NCBI RefSeq assembly: GCF_014930365.1
Contig: NZ_JABXWI010000001.1
Span: forward strand, 817,958-881,957
DNA: 64,000 nt
Reading direction: 5' to 3'
DNA from: Streptomyces caniscabiei
GTDB lineage: Bacteria; Actinomycetota; Actinomycetes; Streptomycetales; Streptomycetaceae
Both the position numbers and the translations under genes were made by a program. Within the stretch, counting starts at the first letter, position 1; the number at the start of each line of letters is the position of its first letter. A model generated the notes under the pieces. The model saw only the letters and a program-made list of their open reading frames with translations. It was not told the DNA's origin and ran no database searches. Shown in pieces: positions 7,873 through 17,268 of this stretch.

Positions 7873-10536
7873 ATGAGCGAGCACCGTCGCAAACCGCCGC
7901 AGCCGCAGGGAGGCGGACGTGCCGCGGCCCGACGCGGCCAGTCGGCATCCTCCGGCCGCCGCGCGGCACCGCGGGGCGCCACCGGGTCACTTTCCGACAC
8001 CTACGGTGCGGGAGGTGAGGAGTCCACCTACGAGGGCCGCGCGGCGTCGCGACGTGCGGCGCAGAGAAGCACCGGCGCCGGTCCGGGCGGTGGCCGTCGC
8101 AGAGCGGCCGAGCCCGCGGGGCACGGGCCGGGTCGTGGCCGAGGTCGTGCGGCCCCGCCCGGCAAGCAGCGTTTTATCGACTATCCGCGCGCCGGCAGGT
8201 ACGGGGCGATGCGGTGGGTGCCCTCGTGGCGCCAGGTGACAGGGCTGTTCATCGGGTTCTTCGGTTGCCTCGTGGCGGGGGCCGGCATCGGGTACGCGCT
8301 TGTGGCGGTACCCGACCCAGCTCAGGCCGCTACGGCGCAGAACAACGTCTACTACTGGTCGGACGGCTCGCAGATGGTCGCCACGGGTGGTGAGGTCAAC
8401 CGTCAGATCATCGCGTACGAGAAGATCCCCAAGGCGATGCGCTACGCCGTCATGTCGGCCGAGAACAAGACGTTCGAGACCGACAGCGGCGTCGACCCGA
8501 TGGGCATCGCCCGCGCCGTCGTCAACATGGCCAAGGGCGGTCAGACGCAGGGTGGCTCGACCATCACCCAGCAGTACGTGAAGAACGCCATGCTCGACGA
8601 CCAGTCGCAGACGCTGTCCCGGAAGGTGAAGGAACTCTTCATCTCGGTGAAGGTCGGCGCCTCCGTCGACAAGGACGAGATCATGCGCGGCTACCTGAAC
8701 ACGGCCTACTTCGGCCGTGGCGCCTATGGTCTCCAGGCGGCCGCCCGCACCTACTTCGACAAGAGCGCGGAGAAGCTCAACCCCAGCGAGTGCGCCTTCC
8801 TCGCCGCGGTGCTCAAGGGCGCGACGTACTACGACCCGGCCGGAGCCACAGCGATCGACCCCGCCGCCACGTCGGAGGCGAACACCAAGCGGGCCACGGA
8901 ACGGTGGGACTGGATCCTCAACGAGATGGTCAAGGACAAGCATCTGTCCGAGGCCGAGAAGGCCAAGTACCCCAACTTCCCCAAGATCCAGCGTCCCCGC
9001 TCCAACGCACAGCTGGGCGGCCAGATCGGTTACCTGGTCGACACGGCCAAGGGCTACATCCTCAACAACACCGACATCACGCAGAAGCAGCTCGAGCAGG
9101 GCGGCTACGAGATCCACACGACCTTCGACAAGAGGAAGGTCAAGGAACTCGAGAAGGCCGTCACGAAGGTCCGCAAGGAGAACATCAAGCCGGACCTGCG
9201 CCCGAAGACCGACACCCATGTGCAGTTCGGTGGCGCGTCGGTGAACCCGAAGTCGGGTGCCATCGAGGCGATCTACGGTGGCGAGGACGCCACCAAGCAC
9301 TTCACGAACAACGCCGACGTCACCGGCGCGCAGGTCGGCTCGGTGTTCAAGCCCTATGTCCTCGCGGCTGCCATGACCTGGGGCAAGCGTGACCCCGACC
9401 TCGACCCCGACCAGGCGCAGGACGAGCGGACCATCGTCTCGCCGAAGAGCCTCTACAGCGGGAAGAACGACCTCAAGATCAGGGATTACAACGGCGACAT
9501 CTGGACCAACGAAGAGGGCAAGGAGTGGCTGCAGGCCAACGACGGCGACGAGTCGTACGGCAGCCCGCCGAAGTACCAGATCGATCTCCGTGAGGCGATG
9601 CGGGTCTCGGCGAACTCCCCCTATGTCCAGCTGGGCATGGACGTCGGCCTGGACCGGGTGAAGGAGGCGGCCATGGAGGCAGGCCTCAAGGAAGGCAGCC
9701 TGACCGGCACGAGCTTCCCGTCCTTCTCGATCGGTATCTCGGACCCGAGCGCGATCCGCATGGCGGGTTCGTACGCGACCTTCGCCGCCAGCGGCAAGCA
9801 GAACGAGCCGTTCTCGGTCAAGAGCGTCGAGTACGAGGGGCTGACCAGGTTCAACCACGACGACGTCGCCGATACCAAGCGGGCCTTCACGACGGAGGTC
9901 GCCGACAATGTGACCGACGTCCTCAAGACCGTCGTCGACGAGGGAACCGGTACGTCGGCTCAGCTGACCGGCCGCGAGGTGGCGGGCAAGACCGGTACCA
10001 CCGACGGCAACAAGTCGGCCTGGTTCGTCGGGTACACCCCGCAGTTGTCGACGGCGATCAGCATGTACCGCATGGACGACGACGAGTCGAACAAGAACCG
10101 CAAGTTCCTGGAGATGTACGGCACGGGTGGCCAGGAGACGATCCACGGTGCCTCCTTCCCGGCCGAGATCTGGCACGACTACATGGAGGACGCTCTCAAG
10201 GGCCAGCCGGCCGAGGACTTCCCGGAGCCGGAGCCGATCGGTGTCATCGTCAACGACGACCCGGACCCGACGCCGACCCCGACGGTGACCGAGTCGGAGG
10301 AGGAGTCGCCCGAGCCGAGCCCGACGCCGAGCGAGAGCGAGATCCTGCCCTCGCCGACGCCCAGCGAGACCTGCCGCAACCCGTTCAACCCCACCTGTGA
10401 GGAGACCGGAGGCACCGACGCCGGTGGCACGGACACCGGTGGAATCGACGGTGGAGTGACCGCGTCACCGTCCGAGTCGGAGGACGATTCGAGAGGCAAC
10501 CAGAACGGGGGCCTCTTCGGAGGCAACGACGGGTAG
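7873..10536 (+). CDS. Class A penicillin-binding protein (transglycosylase/transpeptidase)
   Basis: An 887-residue bifunctional peptidoglycan synthase. A basic, disordered cytoplasmic head (1-115) precedes one membrane anchor (about 119-145). The GT51 glycosyltransferase domain has its catalytic Glu in AENKTF (E197) and the GGSTITQQ motif. The transpeptidase domain carries SVFK (S490), SAN (S579) and KTGT (K706). The last 90 residues are a Pro/Glu/Ser tail followed by Gly/Thr repeats, probably extracellular and cell-wall-spanning. The start MSEHRRKPPQ at 7873 is preceded by GAGGAG with 10-nt spacing. It is followed by parS and a strong terminator. Confidence 0.93.
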   Translation: MSEHRRKPPQPQGGGRAAARRGQSASSGRRAAPRGATGSLSDTYGAGGEESTYEGRAASRRAAQRSTGAGPGGGRRRAAEPAGHGPGRGRGRAAPPGKQRFIDYPRAGRYGAMRWVPSWRQVTGLFIGFFGCLVAGAGIGYALVAVPDPAQAATAQNNVYYWSDGSQMVATGGEVNRQIIAYEKIPKAMRYAVMSAENKTFETDSGVDPMGIARAVVNMAKGGQTQGGSTITQQYVKNAMLDDQSQTLSRKVKELFISVKVGASVDKDEIMRGYLNTAYFGRGAYGLQAAARTYFDKSAEKLNPSECAFLAAVLKGATYYDPAGATAIDPAATSEANTKRATERWDWILNEMVKDKHLSEAEKAKYPNFPKIQRPRSNAQLGGQIGYLVDTAKGYILNNTDITQKQLEQGGYEIHTTFDKRKVKELEKAVTKVRKENIKPDLRPKTDTHVQFGGASVNPKSGAIEAIYGGEDATKHFTNNADVTGAQVGSVFKPYVLAAAMTWGKRDPDLDPDQAQDERTIVSPKSLYSGKNDLKIRDYNGDIWTNEEGKEWLQANDGDESYGSPPKYQIDLREAMRVSANSPYVQLGMDVGLDRVKEAAMEAGLKEGSLTGTSFPSFSIGISDPSAIRMAGSYATFAASGKQNEPFSVKSVEYEGLTRFNHDDVADTKRAFTTEVADNVTDVLKTVVDEGTGTSAQLTGREVAGKTGTTDGNKSAWFVGYTPQLSTAISMYRMDDDESNKNRKFLEMYGTGGQETIHGASFPAEIWHDYMEDALKGQPAEDFPEPEPIGVIVNDDPDPTPTPTVTESEEESPEPSPTPSESEILPSPTPSETCRNPFNPTCEETGGTDAGGTDTGGIDGGVTASPSESEDDSRGNQNGGLFGGNDG

Positions 10537-10556
10537 CTCCACGCTCGGCAGGATGT

Positions 10557-10570
10557 GTTTCACGTGAAAC
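10557..10570. other. parS site 3 (perfect)
   Basis: GTTTCACGTGAAAC, 21 bp after the PBP stop codon and directly abutting the terminator hairpin. Confidence 0.95.
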
Positions 10571-10605
10571 ATGGGCCACCGCACCGATCAGGTGCGGTGG
10601 CCCAT
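10571..10605 (+). terminator. Terminator after the PBP gene
   Basis: A perfect 15-bp stem, ATGGGCCACCGCACC against its complement, with a 5-nt loop (GATCA). It lies immediately after parS site 3. There is no T-tract, as is common in Streptomyces. Confidence 0.8.
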
Positions 10606-10641
10606 GCCATATCCCCTGCCGGCACGACGCGGGCGGCCGAT

Positions 10642-10655
10642 GTTTCACGTGAAAC
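10642..10655. other. parS site 4 (perfect)
   Basis: GTTTCACGTGAAAC upstream of the GT87 gene, 85 bp from site 3 centre to centre. Confidence 0.95.
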
Positions 10656-10727
10656 ACAGACCGTCGGACAGGACGGGATGCGGTGGTCCTCGGCGTATTC
10701 CTGGATGCGTACGGCAGGATGTGCGGC

Positions 10728-12218
10728 ATGCCCAGTGCAGAGACGACGCGAGTGAGCACGGACGAGCCGGAGCCGGTGCGGCCCACGAGGGAGGACGAGG
10801 TCGCTTCGGTCGGCAGTGAGCTGATCGGCGGCCCGATCGGGCGCCGAGCGCTCCTCGGCACGTCCTGGTGGACGCCGGTACGCGTTGTCGCGCTGGTGGC
10901 CATCGGCATGTTCGCGCTCGGCATGGTACAGAAGCTGCCCTGCTACGACGGCGCCTGGTTCTTCGGAGCCAGCTCCCAGTACACGCACGCCTGCTACTCG
11001 GACATCCCGCATCTCTACCAGGGCCGTGGCTTCGCGGACGGCCTTGTGCCGTACTTCGACAAGATCGACGGCGACATGGAGTACCTGGAGTACCCGGTAC
11101 TGACCGGCCTGTTCATGGAGGTCGCCGCCTGGCTCACCCCGGGCAGCGGCAGCACCCAGGACCAGGAGCAGTGGTACTGGATGGTCAACGCCGGGATGCT
11201 GATGGCGTGTGCGGCGGTCATCGCGGTCTGCTGCGCTCGCATCCACCGCCGGCGCCCGTGGGACGGCCTTCTGGTGGCTCTGGCGCCCGCTTTCGCACTG
11301 ACCGCCACCATCAACTGGGACCTCCTCGCGGTGGCCCTGCTGGCCGCCGCGATGCTCATGTGGTCGCGCCGGCGACCCCTCGCCTTCGGCGTGCTGATCG
11401 GACTTGCCACGGCCGCCAAGTTCTACCCGTTCCTGGTGCTCGGACCGCTCTTCGTGCTGTGTTGGCGAGCGGGCAAGTGGCGCGCGTTCGCGACGGCGCT
11501 CCTCGGCGCTGTCGGGGCCTGGCTCGCCGTGAACCTTCCGGTGATGCTGCTGGCGTCCGACGGCTGGTCGAAGTTCTACCGCTTCAGCCAGGAACGCGGT
11601 GTGGACTTCGGTTCCTTCTTCCTCGTCATCTCGCAGCGGTTGAACATCCAGATCACCGCCGAGACGGCGAACGCGTACGCGATGGTCTCGATGGTGCTGG
11701 TCAGCGCGGGCATCGTGGCGCTCACGCTCACCGCCCCGCGCCGCCCGCGTTTCGCGCAGCTGGCCTTCCTGATCGTCGCGGCCTTCATCCTCACCAACAA
11801 GGTCTACTCGCCGCAGTACGTGCTTTGGCTGGTCCCGCTCGCCGCCCTGGCCCGGCCCCGCTGGCGGGACTTCCTGATCTGGCAGGCCTGCGAGGTGGCG
11901 TACTTCCTGGGGATCTGGATGTACCTCGCGTACACGACCAGCGGTGACGCTCACAAGGGTCTGCCCGCCGAGGGCTACCAACTCGCCATCCTGGCTCACC
12001 TGTTGGGCACGCTCTACCTGTGCGTCGTCGTCGTGTGCGACATCTTCTTGCCCGAGCGGGACACCGTGCGCAGAGCTGGTGACGACGATCCTTCCGGCGG
12101 AGTGCTCGACGGCGCGGAGGACGTCCATGTGTACGGCGCGGCTGCCCGGCCCCCGCGGCACGCGATGTCTTTCGAGGGGCCTCAGGTGGAATGGGGCAGC
12201 CGCGACCCGGGGAGGTAG
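10728..12218 (+). CDS. Glycosyltransferase family 87 (mannosyltransferase-like) membrane protein
   Basis: A 496-residue polytopic protein with about ten transmembrane helices after a 45-residue hydrophilic head. It fits the DUF2029/GT87 family of polyprenyl-phosphate-mannose-dependent mannosyltransferases; acidic and aromatic residues in the first extracellular loop (PCYDGAWFF, then SDIPHLY) are characteristic. It probably adds mannose to lipoglycan or glycoprotein precursors outside the membrane, but the acceptor is unknown. The start MPSAETTRV lies 7 nt after a CAGGAT -10-like box at 10715-10720 with no clear Shine-Dalgarno, so a leaderless mRNA is possible. The position after a PBP gene is consistent with an envelope role. 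Confidence 0.8.
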   Translation: MPSAETTRVSTDEPEPVRPTREDEVASVGSELIGGPIGRRALLGTSWWTPVRVVALVAIGMFALGMVQKLPCYDGAWFFGASSQYTHACYSDIPHLYQGRGFADGLVPYFDKIDGDMEYLEYPVLTGLFMEVAAWLTPGSGSTQDQEQWYWMVNAGMLMACAAVIAVCCARIHRRRPWDGLLVALAPAFALTATINWDLLAVALLAAAMLMWSRRRPLAFGVLIGLATAAKFYPFLVLGPLFVLCWRAGKWRAFATALLGAVGAWLAVNLPVMLLASDGWSKFYRFSQERGVDFGSFFLVISQRLNIQITAETANAYAMVSMVLVSAGIVALTLTAPRRPRFAQLAFLIVAAFILTNKVYSPQYVLWLVPLAALARPRWRDFLIWQACEVAYFLGIWMYLAYTTSGDAHKGLPAEGYQLAILAHLLGTLYLCVVVVCDIFLPERDTVRRAGDDDPSGGVLDGAEDVHVYGAAARPPRHAMSFEGPQVEWGSRDPGR

Positions 12219-12263
12219 TTCGCTCTGAGCGAACAGGGCGAGATGGGCAGCGCAAGGACGACA

Positions 12264-12305
12264 TGCGGAAGGCCGTACACGAGCCCTCGTGTACGGCCTT
12301 CCGCA
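12264..12305. terminator. Bidirectional terminator between convergent genes
   Basis: A perfect 20-bp inverted repeat (12264-12283 against 12286-12305, beginning TGCGGAAGG) with a 2-nt spacer. It lies between the GT87 gene and the convergent alanine-racemase-like gene and can serve both strands. Confidence 0.85.
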
Positions 12306-12363
12306 TTCGTCTCCGCGAACTGATCCGCTGGGCCCCGGTTCCTGAACTCAGGCGGGCAGGGGC

Positions 12364-13395
12364 TCAGCGGTCGACGATCCGGTCGAACTGAGTGGTGGTG
12401 TGCCGCAGATGGGCCACCAGTTCCTCGCCGACCTGCGGCTCCGGGGCGTCCGAGGGCACGAAGAGGATCGACACCTGCATGTGCGGAGGCTCGGCGAACC
12501 AGCGCTGCTTGCCGCCCCAGACGAACGGAGAAAGGTTCCGGTTGACCGTGGCGAGGCCCGCCCGGGCGACACCCTTGGCGCGCGGCATCACGCCATGCAG
12601 TGCCTTCGGGGCCTCCAGGCCCACTCCGTGCGACGTACCGCCCGCCACGACCACCAGGAAGCCGTCGGAGGCCGCCTTCTGCTGCCGGTATCCGAAGCGG
12701 TCGCCCTTGGCGACGCGGGTGACGTCCAGGACGGCTCCGCGGTACTCGGTCGCCTCGTGGTCGCCCAGCCACAGCCGCGTGCCGATGCGGGCGCGGAAGC
12801 GGGTCTGCGGGAACTGCTGCTGCAGACGGATGAGGTCCTCGGACTTCAGGTGGCTGACGAACATGGTGTGCAGCGGCAGGCGGGCCGCGCGCAGCCGGTC
12901 CATCCAGCCGATGACCTCCTCGACGGCGTCCGAGCCGTCGGTGCGGTCCAGCGGCAGGTGGATGGCGAAGCCCTCCAGGCGCACGTTCTCTATGGCCGCG
13001 TGGAGCTGGGGCAGTTCCTGCTCGCTCACGCCGTGCCGCTTCATCGAGGACATGACCTCGATGACGACACGGGCGCCCACGAGGCCGTACACGCCGTCGA
13101 CCGACGACACGGAGCGGATGACGCGGTCGGGCAGGGGGACGGGCTCCTCAGCGCGCCGGTAGGGCGTCAGCACCAGCAGGTCGCCGCTGAACCAGTCCTT
13201 GATCCGGGCGGCCTCGTACGTGGTACCGACGGCGAGGATGTCCGACCCGAGACGCGTGGCCTCTTCCGCCAGCTTCTCGTGCCCGAAGCCGTAGCCGTTG
13301 CCCTTGCAGACGGGGACGAGTCCCGGGAACTGCTCCTGAACGTGCTTGTGGTGTGCCCGCCAGCGCGCGGTGTCGACGTACAGCGTGAGCGCCAT
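12364..13395 (-). CDS. Alanine-racemase-like PLP protein
   Basis: A 343-residue protein of the alanine racemase fold. The PLP lysine is in VPVCKGNGYGFG (K31), matching the family pattern around the Schiff-base Lys. The C-terminal part contains VAKGDRFGYRQQ, similar to the second-domain region that supplies the catalytic Tyr, though the domain is short and the usual motif is altered. It lies 65 bp downstream of femX on the same strand, so a role in cell-wall amino-acid supply is plausible. I would not assume it is the principal D-Ala-producing Alr; another amino acid could be the substrate. Confidence 0.75.
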   Translation of the reverse strand: MALTLYVDTARWRAHHKHVQEQFPGLVPVCKGNGYGFGHEKLAEEATRLGSDILAVGTTYEAARIKDWFSGDLLVLTPYRRAEEPVPLPDRVIRSVSSVDGVYGLVGARVVIEVMSSMKRHGVSEQELPQLHAAIENVRLEGFAIHLPLDRTDGSDAVEEVIGWMDRLRAARLPLHTMFVSHLKSEDLIRLQQQFPQTRFRARIGTRLWLGDHEATEYRGAVLDVTRVAKGDRFGYRQQKAASDGFLVVVAGGTSHGVGLEAPKALHGVMPRAKGVARAGLATVNRNLSPFVWGGKQRWFAEPPHMQVSILFVPSDAPEPQVGEELVAHLRHTTTQFDRIVDR

Positions 13396-13460
13396 GGACG
13401 GTCCCGGAACCTTTCTCGTGGCTGCGGTGTATCAGAGGTATGGAAACAAAAACGGGGGCG

Positions 13461-14582
13461 TCAGCGGCGCGACATGTAGATGTCGAGCGCCTTGTGGAGC
13501 AGCTTGTTCAGCGGGAAGTCCCACTCGCCGAGGTATTCGGCGGCCTGTCCGCCCGTGCCCACCTTGAACTGGATCAGGCCGAAGAGGTGATCCGTCTCGT
13601 CCAGCGAGTCGGAGATGCCGCGCAGGTCGTAGACGGTCGCGCCGAGGGCGTAGGCGTCGCGCAGCATGCGCCACTGCATCGCGTTCGAGGGCCGGACCTC
13701 ACGCCCGATGTTGTCCGAGGCCCCGTAGGAGTACCAGACGTGTCCACCGACGACGAGCATGGTCGCCGCGGACAGGTTCACGCCGTTGTGCCGGGCGAAG
13801 TAGAGCCGCATCCGGTTGGGGTCCTCGGTGTTGAGGGCCGTCCACATGCGCTGGAAGTACGACAGCGGCCGGGGCCGGAAGCGGTCCCGCACGGCCGTGA
13901 TCTCGTACAGCCGCTGCCACTCCTCCAGGTCCTGGTAGCCGCCTTGGACGACCTCGACACCGGCCTTCTCGGCCTTCTTGATGTTGCGGCGCCACAGCTG
14001 GTTGAAGTTCTTGTGGACCTCTTCCAGGGACCGGTTGGCGAGCGGCACCTGGTAGACGTAGCGCGGCTGCACGTCACCGAAGCCGGCGCCGCCGTCCTCC
14101 CCCTGCTGCCAGCCCATACGGCGCAGCTTGTCGGCGACCTCGAAGGCTCGGGGCTCGATGAAGTCGGCCTCGATGTCGCGCAGACGCTTCACGTCCGGGT
14201 TCTGGATGCCCGCCTTGATGGAGGTGGCCTCCCAGCGCCGGATGATCACCGGCGGGCCCATCTTCACCGAGAAGGCGCCCTGGTGCTTCAGATGCGCGAG
14301 CATCGGCTCCAGCCAGTCGGTGAGATTGGGCGCGAACCAGTTGATGACCGGGCCTTCGGGCAGGTAAGCGAGGTAGCGCTTGATCTTGGGCAGCTGGCGG
14401 TAGAGCACCAGGCCGGCGCCGACCATCTCGCCGGTCTTGTCGTCGAACCACCCGAGGCTCTCGGAGCGCCACTCGGCCTTGACGTCGGCCCAGGCCGGGA
14501 CCTGCATGTGGCTAGCCGCGGGCAGGCTCTGGATGTATGCCAGATGCTGCTCACGGCTGATCGTCCTCAGGGTCAGGCTCAT
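13461..14582 (-). CDS. femX: FemX-type lipid II glycyltransferase
   Basis: A 373-residue FemABX family protein, cytoplasmic and membrane-associated. These enzymes use aminoacyl-tRNA to add the first bridge residue (glycine in Streptomyces) to the stem peptide of lipid II. The double-GNAT fold is recognisable from MQVPAWADVKAEW near the N-terminus, then WFDDKTGEMVGAGLVLYR, and the C-terminal segment YSYGASDNIGREVRPSNAMQ. The long coiled-coil arm of staphylococcal FemA is absent, consistent with the FemX form. The ATG is at 14582. The gene lies upstream of the alanine-racemase-like gene in an apparent operon. Confidence 0.85.
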   Translation of the reverse strand: MSLTLRTISREQHLAYIQSLPAASHMQVPAWADVKAEWRSESLGWFDDKTGEMVGAGLVLYRQLPKIKRYLAYLPEGPVINWFAPNLTDWLEPMLAHLKHQGAFSVKMGPPVIIRRWEATSIKAGIQNPDVKRLRDIEADFIEPRAFEVADKLRRMGWQQGEDGGAGFGDVQPRYVYQVPLANRSLEEVHKNFNQLWRRNIKKAEKAGVEVVQGGYQDLEEWQRLYEITAVRDRFRPRPLSYFQRMWTALNTEDPNRMRLYFARHNGVNLSAATMLVVGGHVWYSYGASDNIGREVRPSNAMQWRMLRDAYALGATVYDLRGISDSLDETDHLFGLIQFKVGTGGQAAEYLGEWDFPLNKLLHKALDIYMSRR

Positions 14583-14806
14583 TCGGGGCGCTCCTCGGGC
14601 TGGTGTGTCCCCATGGGTACAGGGGCTCCGGCTCTCGCGCCGAAGCCTACTGCGCCCTGCGGGCGCCCCGAATGGCTGTATGGAACCTGGAGCCCGGCCA
14701 GTACGTGGTCAGGACGTCAGGTGGTGTTATTCGGCCGCTTGGTCCGATGTGGGACCACGGACGGCACGGGGTACCGTCCGCCGACCGTTGGACCGGCGCC
14801 GGGGGG

Positions 14807-15121
14807 TCAGCCGATGAGCCCGCCGAAAAGACCCCCGTGGGCCATGCCGAGGAAGAATCCGACGGCCGAGGCACCGAGACCCACGATCAGGCCGAAGCGC
14901 TCACGGGTCGTCTCCGAGATGAACTGTCCGTATGCGCCGGTCAGAATCCCCACCAGGCCCGTCCAGGAACTGAGCAGGTGCAGATGGTGGAACATCGCCG
15001 TGATGAACGAGACCGCCCCGAGCACGAGCGTCACGGCGAGCAGGGTGTCCTGCACGGGGTGGGGCTTGTCGTCGGTGGCGAACAGGGAGCCGGCGATGTT
15101 GGGTCGCAATGTCTGTGCCAT
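14807..15121 (-). CDS. Small membrane protein, unknown function
   Basis: 104 residues starting [11 protein letters not shown] at 15121, preceded by AGGAGG with 7-nt spacing, which decides this start over a longer in-frame one. There are three hydrophobic segments (about 20-40, 47-66, 75-96), the last one Gly-rich. I recognise no catalytic motif. It is divergent from rpsF across 263 bp. Similar small proteins occur at this place in other streptomycetes, but I do not know a function. Confidence 0.75.
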   Translation of the reverse strand: MAQTLRPNIAGSLFATDDKPHPVQDTLLAVTLVLGAVSFITAMFHHLHLLSSWTGLVGILTGAYGQFISETTRERFGLIVGLGASAVGFFLGMAHGGLFGGLIG

Positions 15122-15384
15122 GGGGCACCTCCTGCGGAAAACGGCGCATCGTAGCGCCATACACACCCGATGTGTACAGATTGACGGTCACCACCACCGG
15201 ATTTCAACCGGAAGCGGGTGTGCGGGTAGTCTGTACCGTCTGCACCGGTGTCTGCCCAGGCCATGACAGGAACCCCCTCGCGGGGACCCGATTGTCAGTG
15301 GCTGCCGATACCGTTGCGTACGCATCACAACCCTCCTGCCACGGAACGACCGTGGCCGCTGAGTCCAAAGGAGGTGGGTTCTAC

Positions 15385-15675
15385 ATGCGTCACTACGAGG
15401 TGATGGTCATCCTCGACCCCGATCTGGAGGAGCGCGCCGTCGCCCCCCTGATCGAGAACTTCCTCTCCGTCGTCCGTGAGGGCAACGGAAAGGTCGAGAA
15501 GGTCGACACCTGGGGCCGTCGTCGTCTCTCGTACGAGATCAAGAAGAAGCCTGAGGGCATCTACTCGGTCATCGACCTGCAGGCCGAGCCTGCGGTCGTC
15601 AAGGAGCTCGACCGCCAGATGAACCTGAACGAGTCGGTCCTCCGGACCAAGGTCCTCCGCCCCGAGACCCACTGA
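15385..15675 (+). CDS. rpsF: 30S ribosomal protein S6
   Basis: 96 residues, first gene of the conserved rpsF-ssb-rpsR-rplI operon. The hallmark starts [16 protein letters not shown] and [15 protein letters not shown] are present. S6 binds 16S rRNA as a heterodimer with S18, encoded two genes downstream. A strong ribosome site (AAAGGAGG, 15367-15374) precedes the ATG by 10 nt. The 263-bp leader contains a small hairpin (CCACGG, AACGA, CCGTGG at 15339-15355). S6:S18 autoregulatory leaders are known in many bacteria, but I could not match this leader to that motif. Confidence 0.97.
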   Translation: MRHYEVMVILDPDLEERAVAPLIENFLSVVREGNGKVEKVDTWGRRRLSYEIKKKPEGIYSVIDLQAEPAVVKELDRQMNLNESVLRTKVLRPETH

Positions 15676-15755
15676 GCTTTCCCGCTCAGCTGATCCCGGG
15701 ATTCGAGTAGCAGCAACCAAGCAGCCAGAGCAGCAAACCCGCCGAGAGGTTCCCC

Positions 15756-16352
15756 ATGGCAGGCGAGACCGTCATCACGGTTGTCGGCAATCTTGTTGAC
15801 GACCCCGAGCTGCGCTTCACCCCTTCCGGTGCGGCGGTCGCGAAGTTCCGTGTCGCGTCCACCCCCCGCACCTTCGACCGTCAGACCAATGAGTGGAAGG
15901 ACGGCGAGAGCCTGTTCCTGACCTGCTCGGTCTGGCGTCAGGCGGCGGAGAACGTCGCCGAGTCGCTCCAGCGAGGCATGCGCGTCATCGTGCAGGGCCG
16001 GCTGAAGCAGCGGTCCTACGAGGACCGTGAGGGCGTCAAGCGCACGGTCTACGAGCTGGACGTCGAGGAAGTCGGCGCCAGCCTGCGCAGTGCCACGGCC
16101 AAGGTGACCAAGACCGCCGGAGGCGGCCGCGGTGGCCAGGGCGGTTACGGCGGCGGTGGTGGCGGCGGCCAGGGTGGCGGCGGCTGGGGCGGAAGCTCCG
16201 GCGGCGGCCAGCAGGGCGGCGGCGCTCCCGCCGACGACCCGTGGGCCAGCGGCGCTCCCGCCGGTGGCAACCAGGGCGGCGGTGGCGGCGGCTGGGGCGG
16301 AAGCTCCGGCGGCGGCGGTGGCGGCGGCTACTCGGACGAGCCCCCTTTCTAA
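15756..16352 (+). CDS. ssb: Single-stranded DNA-binding protein
   Basis: 198 residues. The OB-fold occupies about 1-112 (start [20 protein letters not shown]). A Gly-rich disordered linker with nearly perfect [11 protein letters not shown] repeats follows (about 125-190). The acidic hydrophobic tip YSDEPPF recruits replication and repair partners. Two ssb genes are usual in Streptomyces, and the one in the rpsF operon is the essential replicative SsbA. It lies 80 bp after rpsF with a GAGAGGTT-type ribosome site. Confidence 0.97.
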   Translation: MAGETVITVVGNLVDDPELRFTPSGAAVAKFRVASTPRTFDRQTNEWKDGESLFLTCSVWRQAAENVAESLQRGMRVIVQGRLKQRSYEDREGVKRTVYELDVEEVGASLRSATAKVTKTAGGGRGGQGGYGGGGGGGQGGGGWGGSSGGGQQGGGAPADDPWASGAPAGGNQGGGGGGWGGSSGGGGGGGYSDEPPF

Positions 16353-16433
16353 GCCTGCGAGGCCGGAGCACCGGTCGTCGAGGTCGAGGGCGGGGCCGCA
16401 CCCCAAACTTCTTGATCACACAGGAGATACACC

Positions 16434-16670
16434 ATGGCGAAGCCGCCTGTGCGCAAGCCGAAGAAGAAGGTCTGCGCTTTCTGCAAGGACAAGGTCACGT
16501 ACGTGGACTACAAGGACACGAACATGCTGCGGAAGTTCATTTCCGACCGCGGTAAGATCCGTGCCCGTCGCGTGACCGGCAACTGCACGCAGCACCAGCG
16601 TGACGTCGCCACGGCCGTCAAGAACAGCCGTGAGATGGCGCTGCTGCCCTACACGTCCACCGCGCGATAA
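16434..16670 (+). CDS. rpsR: 30S ribosomal protein S18, zinc-ligand (C+) form
   Basis: 78 residues with C14xxC17 plus C51 and H54 (TGNCTQHQ), a putative zinc-binding set. This marks the C+ version of S18; many streptomycetes also carry a Cys-free paralogue expressed under zinc limitation. The basic start [12 protein letters not shown] is typical. The ribosome site AGGAG lies 9 nt before the ATG. It is third in the rpsF operon, so S6 and S18, which bind rRNA together, are co-expressed. Confidence 0.96.
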   Translation: MAKPPVRKPKKKVCAFCKDKVTYVDYKDTNMLRKFISDRGKIRARRVTGNCTQHQRDVATAVKNSREMALLPYTSTAR

Positions 16671-16688
16671 GGGAAGGGTGACCGACAC

Positions 16689-17135
16689 ATGAAGATCATC
16701 CTCACCCACGAGGTCTCCGGCCTCGGCGCTGCCGGCGACGTCGTCGACGTCAAGGACGGCTACGCTCGCAACTACCTGATCCCGCGGAAGTTCGCGATCC
16801 GCTGGACCAAGGGCGGCGAGAAGGACGTCGAGCAGATCCGTCGTGCTCGCAAGATCCACGAGATCCAGACCATCGAGCAGGCCAACCAGATCAAGGGCCA
16901 GCTCGAGGCCGTCAAGGTCCGTCTGGCTGTCCGCTCCGGCGACGCCGGTCGTCTCTTCGGTTCCGTCACCCCGGCCGACATCGCTTCCGCGATCAAGGCT
17001 TCCGGTGGCCCCGAGGTCGACAAGCGTCGCATCGAGCTGGGTGCTCCGATCAAGACGCTGGGCGCTCACGAGACGTCCGTGCGTCTGCACCCCGAGGTTG
17101 CCGCCAAGGTCAACATCGAGGTCATCGCGGCCTAA
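16689..17135 (+). CDS. rplI: 50S ribosomal protein L9
   Basis: 148 residues with the two-domain L9 layout. The N-terminal rRNA-binding domain contains [18 protein letters not shown], a long connecting helix follows (about 45-75), and the C-terminal domain ends [15 protein letters not shown] lies 10 nt before the ATG. It starts 18 bp after rpsR and is the last gene of the operon, followed by a strong terminator and parS. Confidence 0.97.
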   Translation: MKIILTHEVSGLGAAGDVVDVKDGYARNYLIPRKFAIRWTKGGEKDVEQIRRARKIHEIQTIEQANQIKGQLEAVKVRLAVRSGDAGRLFGSVTPADIASAIKASGGPEVDKRRIELGAPIKTLGAHETSVRLHPEVAAKVNIEVIAA

Positions 17136-17160
17136 GGGTCGCGCTCGCTGAAGCGGTGTA

Positions 17161-17192
17161 TGGGGCCGCACCCTGTGAAGGGTGCGGCCCCA
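17161..17192 (+). terminator. Terminator of the rpsF-rplI operon
   Basis: A 14-bp perfect stem, TGGGGCCGCACCCT against its complement, with a GTGA loop, 25 bp after the rplI stop. Confidence 0.85.
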
Positions 17193-17210
17193 CATGCTTG
17201 TCGGGGCGAT

Positions 17211-17224
17211 GTTTCACGTGAAAC
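17211..17224. other. parS site 5 (perfect)
   Basis: GTTTCACGTGAAAC within a 24-bp perfect palindrome (17206-17229), between the convergent rplI and MATE genes. Confidence 0.95.
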
Positions 17225-17268
17225 ATCGCGGGCTCGCGGTGTCCTCAGCGCGAGCATCGCCCGAACTC

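Noticed and set aside
7987..10176. A 729-codon minus-strand frame over the PBP gene
   Set aside because: Antisense to a gene with intact catalytic motifs; repetitive Leu/Val/Asp/Gly composition.
10868..11947. A 359-codon overlapping frame inside the GT87 gene
   Set aside because: Out-of-frame shadow rich in Arg, Pro and Gly with no hydrophobic segments.
15122..15384. S6:S18 autoregulatory RNA motif upstream of rpsF
   Set aside because: A 6-bp hairpin is present but I could not match the conserved loop and bulge of the known motif; a covariance-model search would decide.
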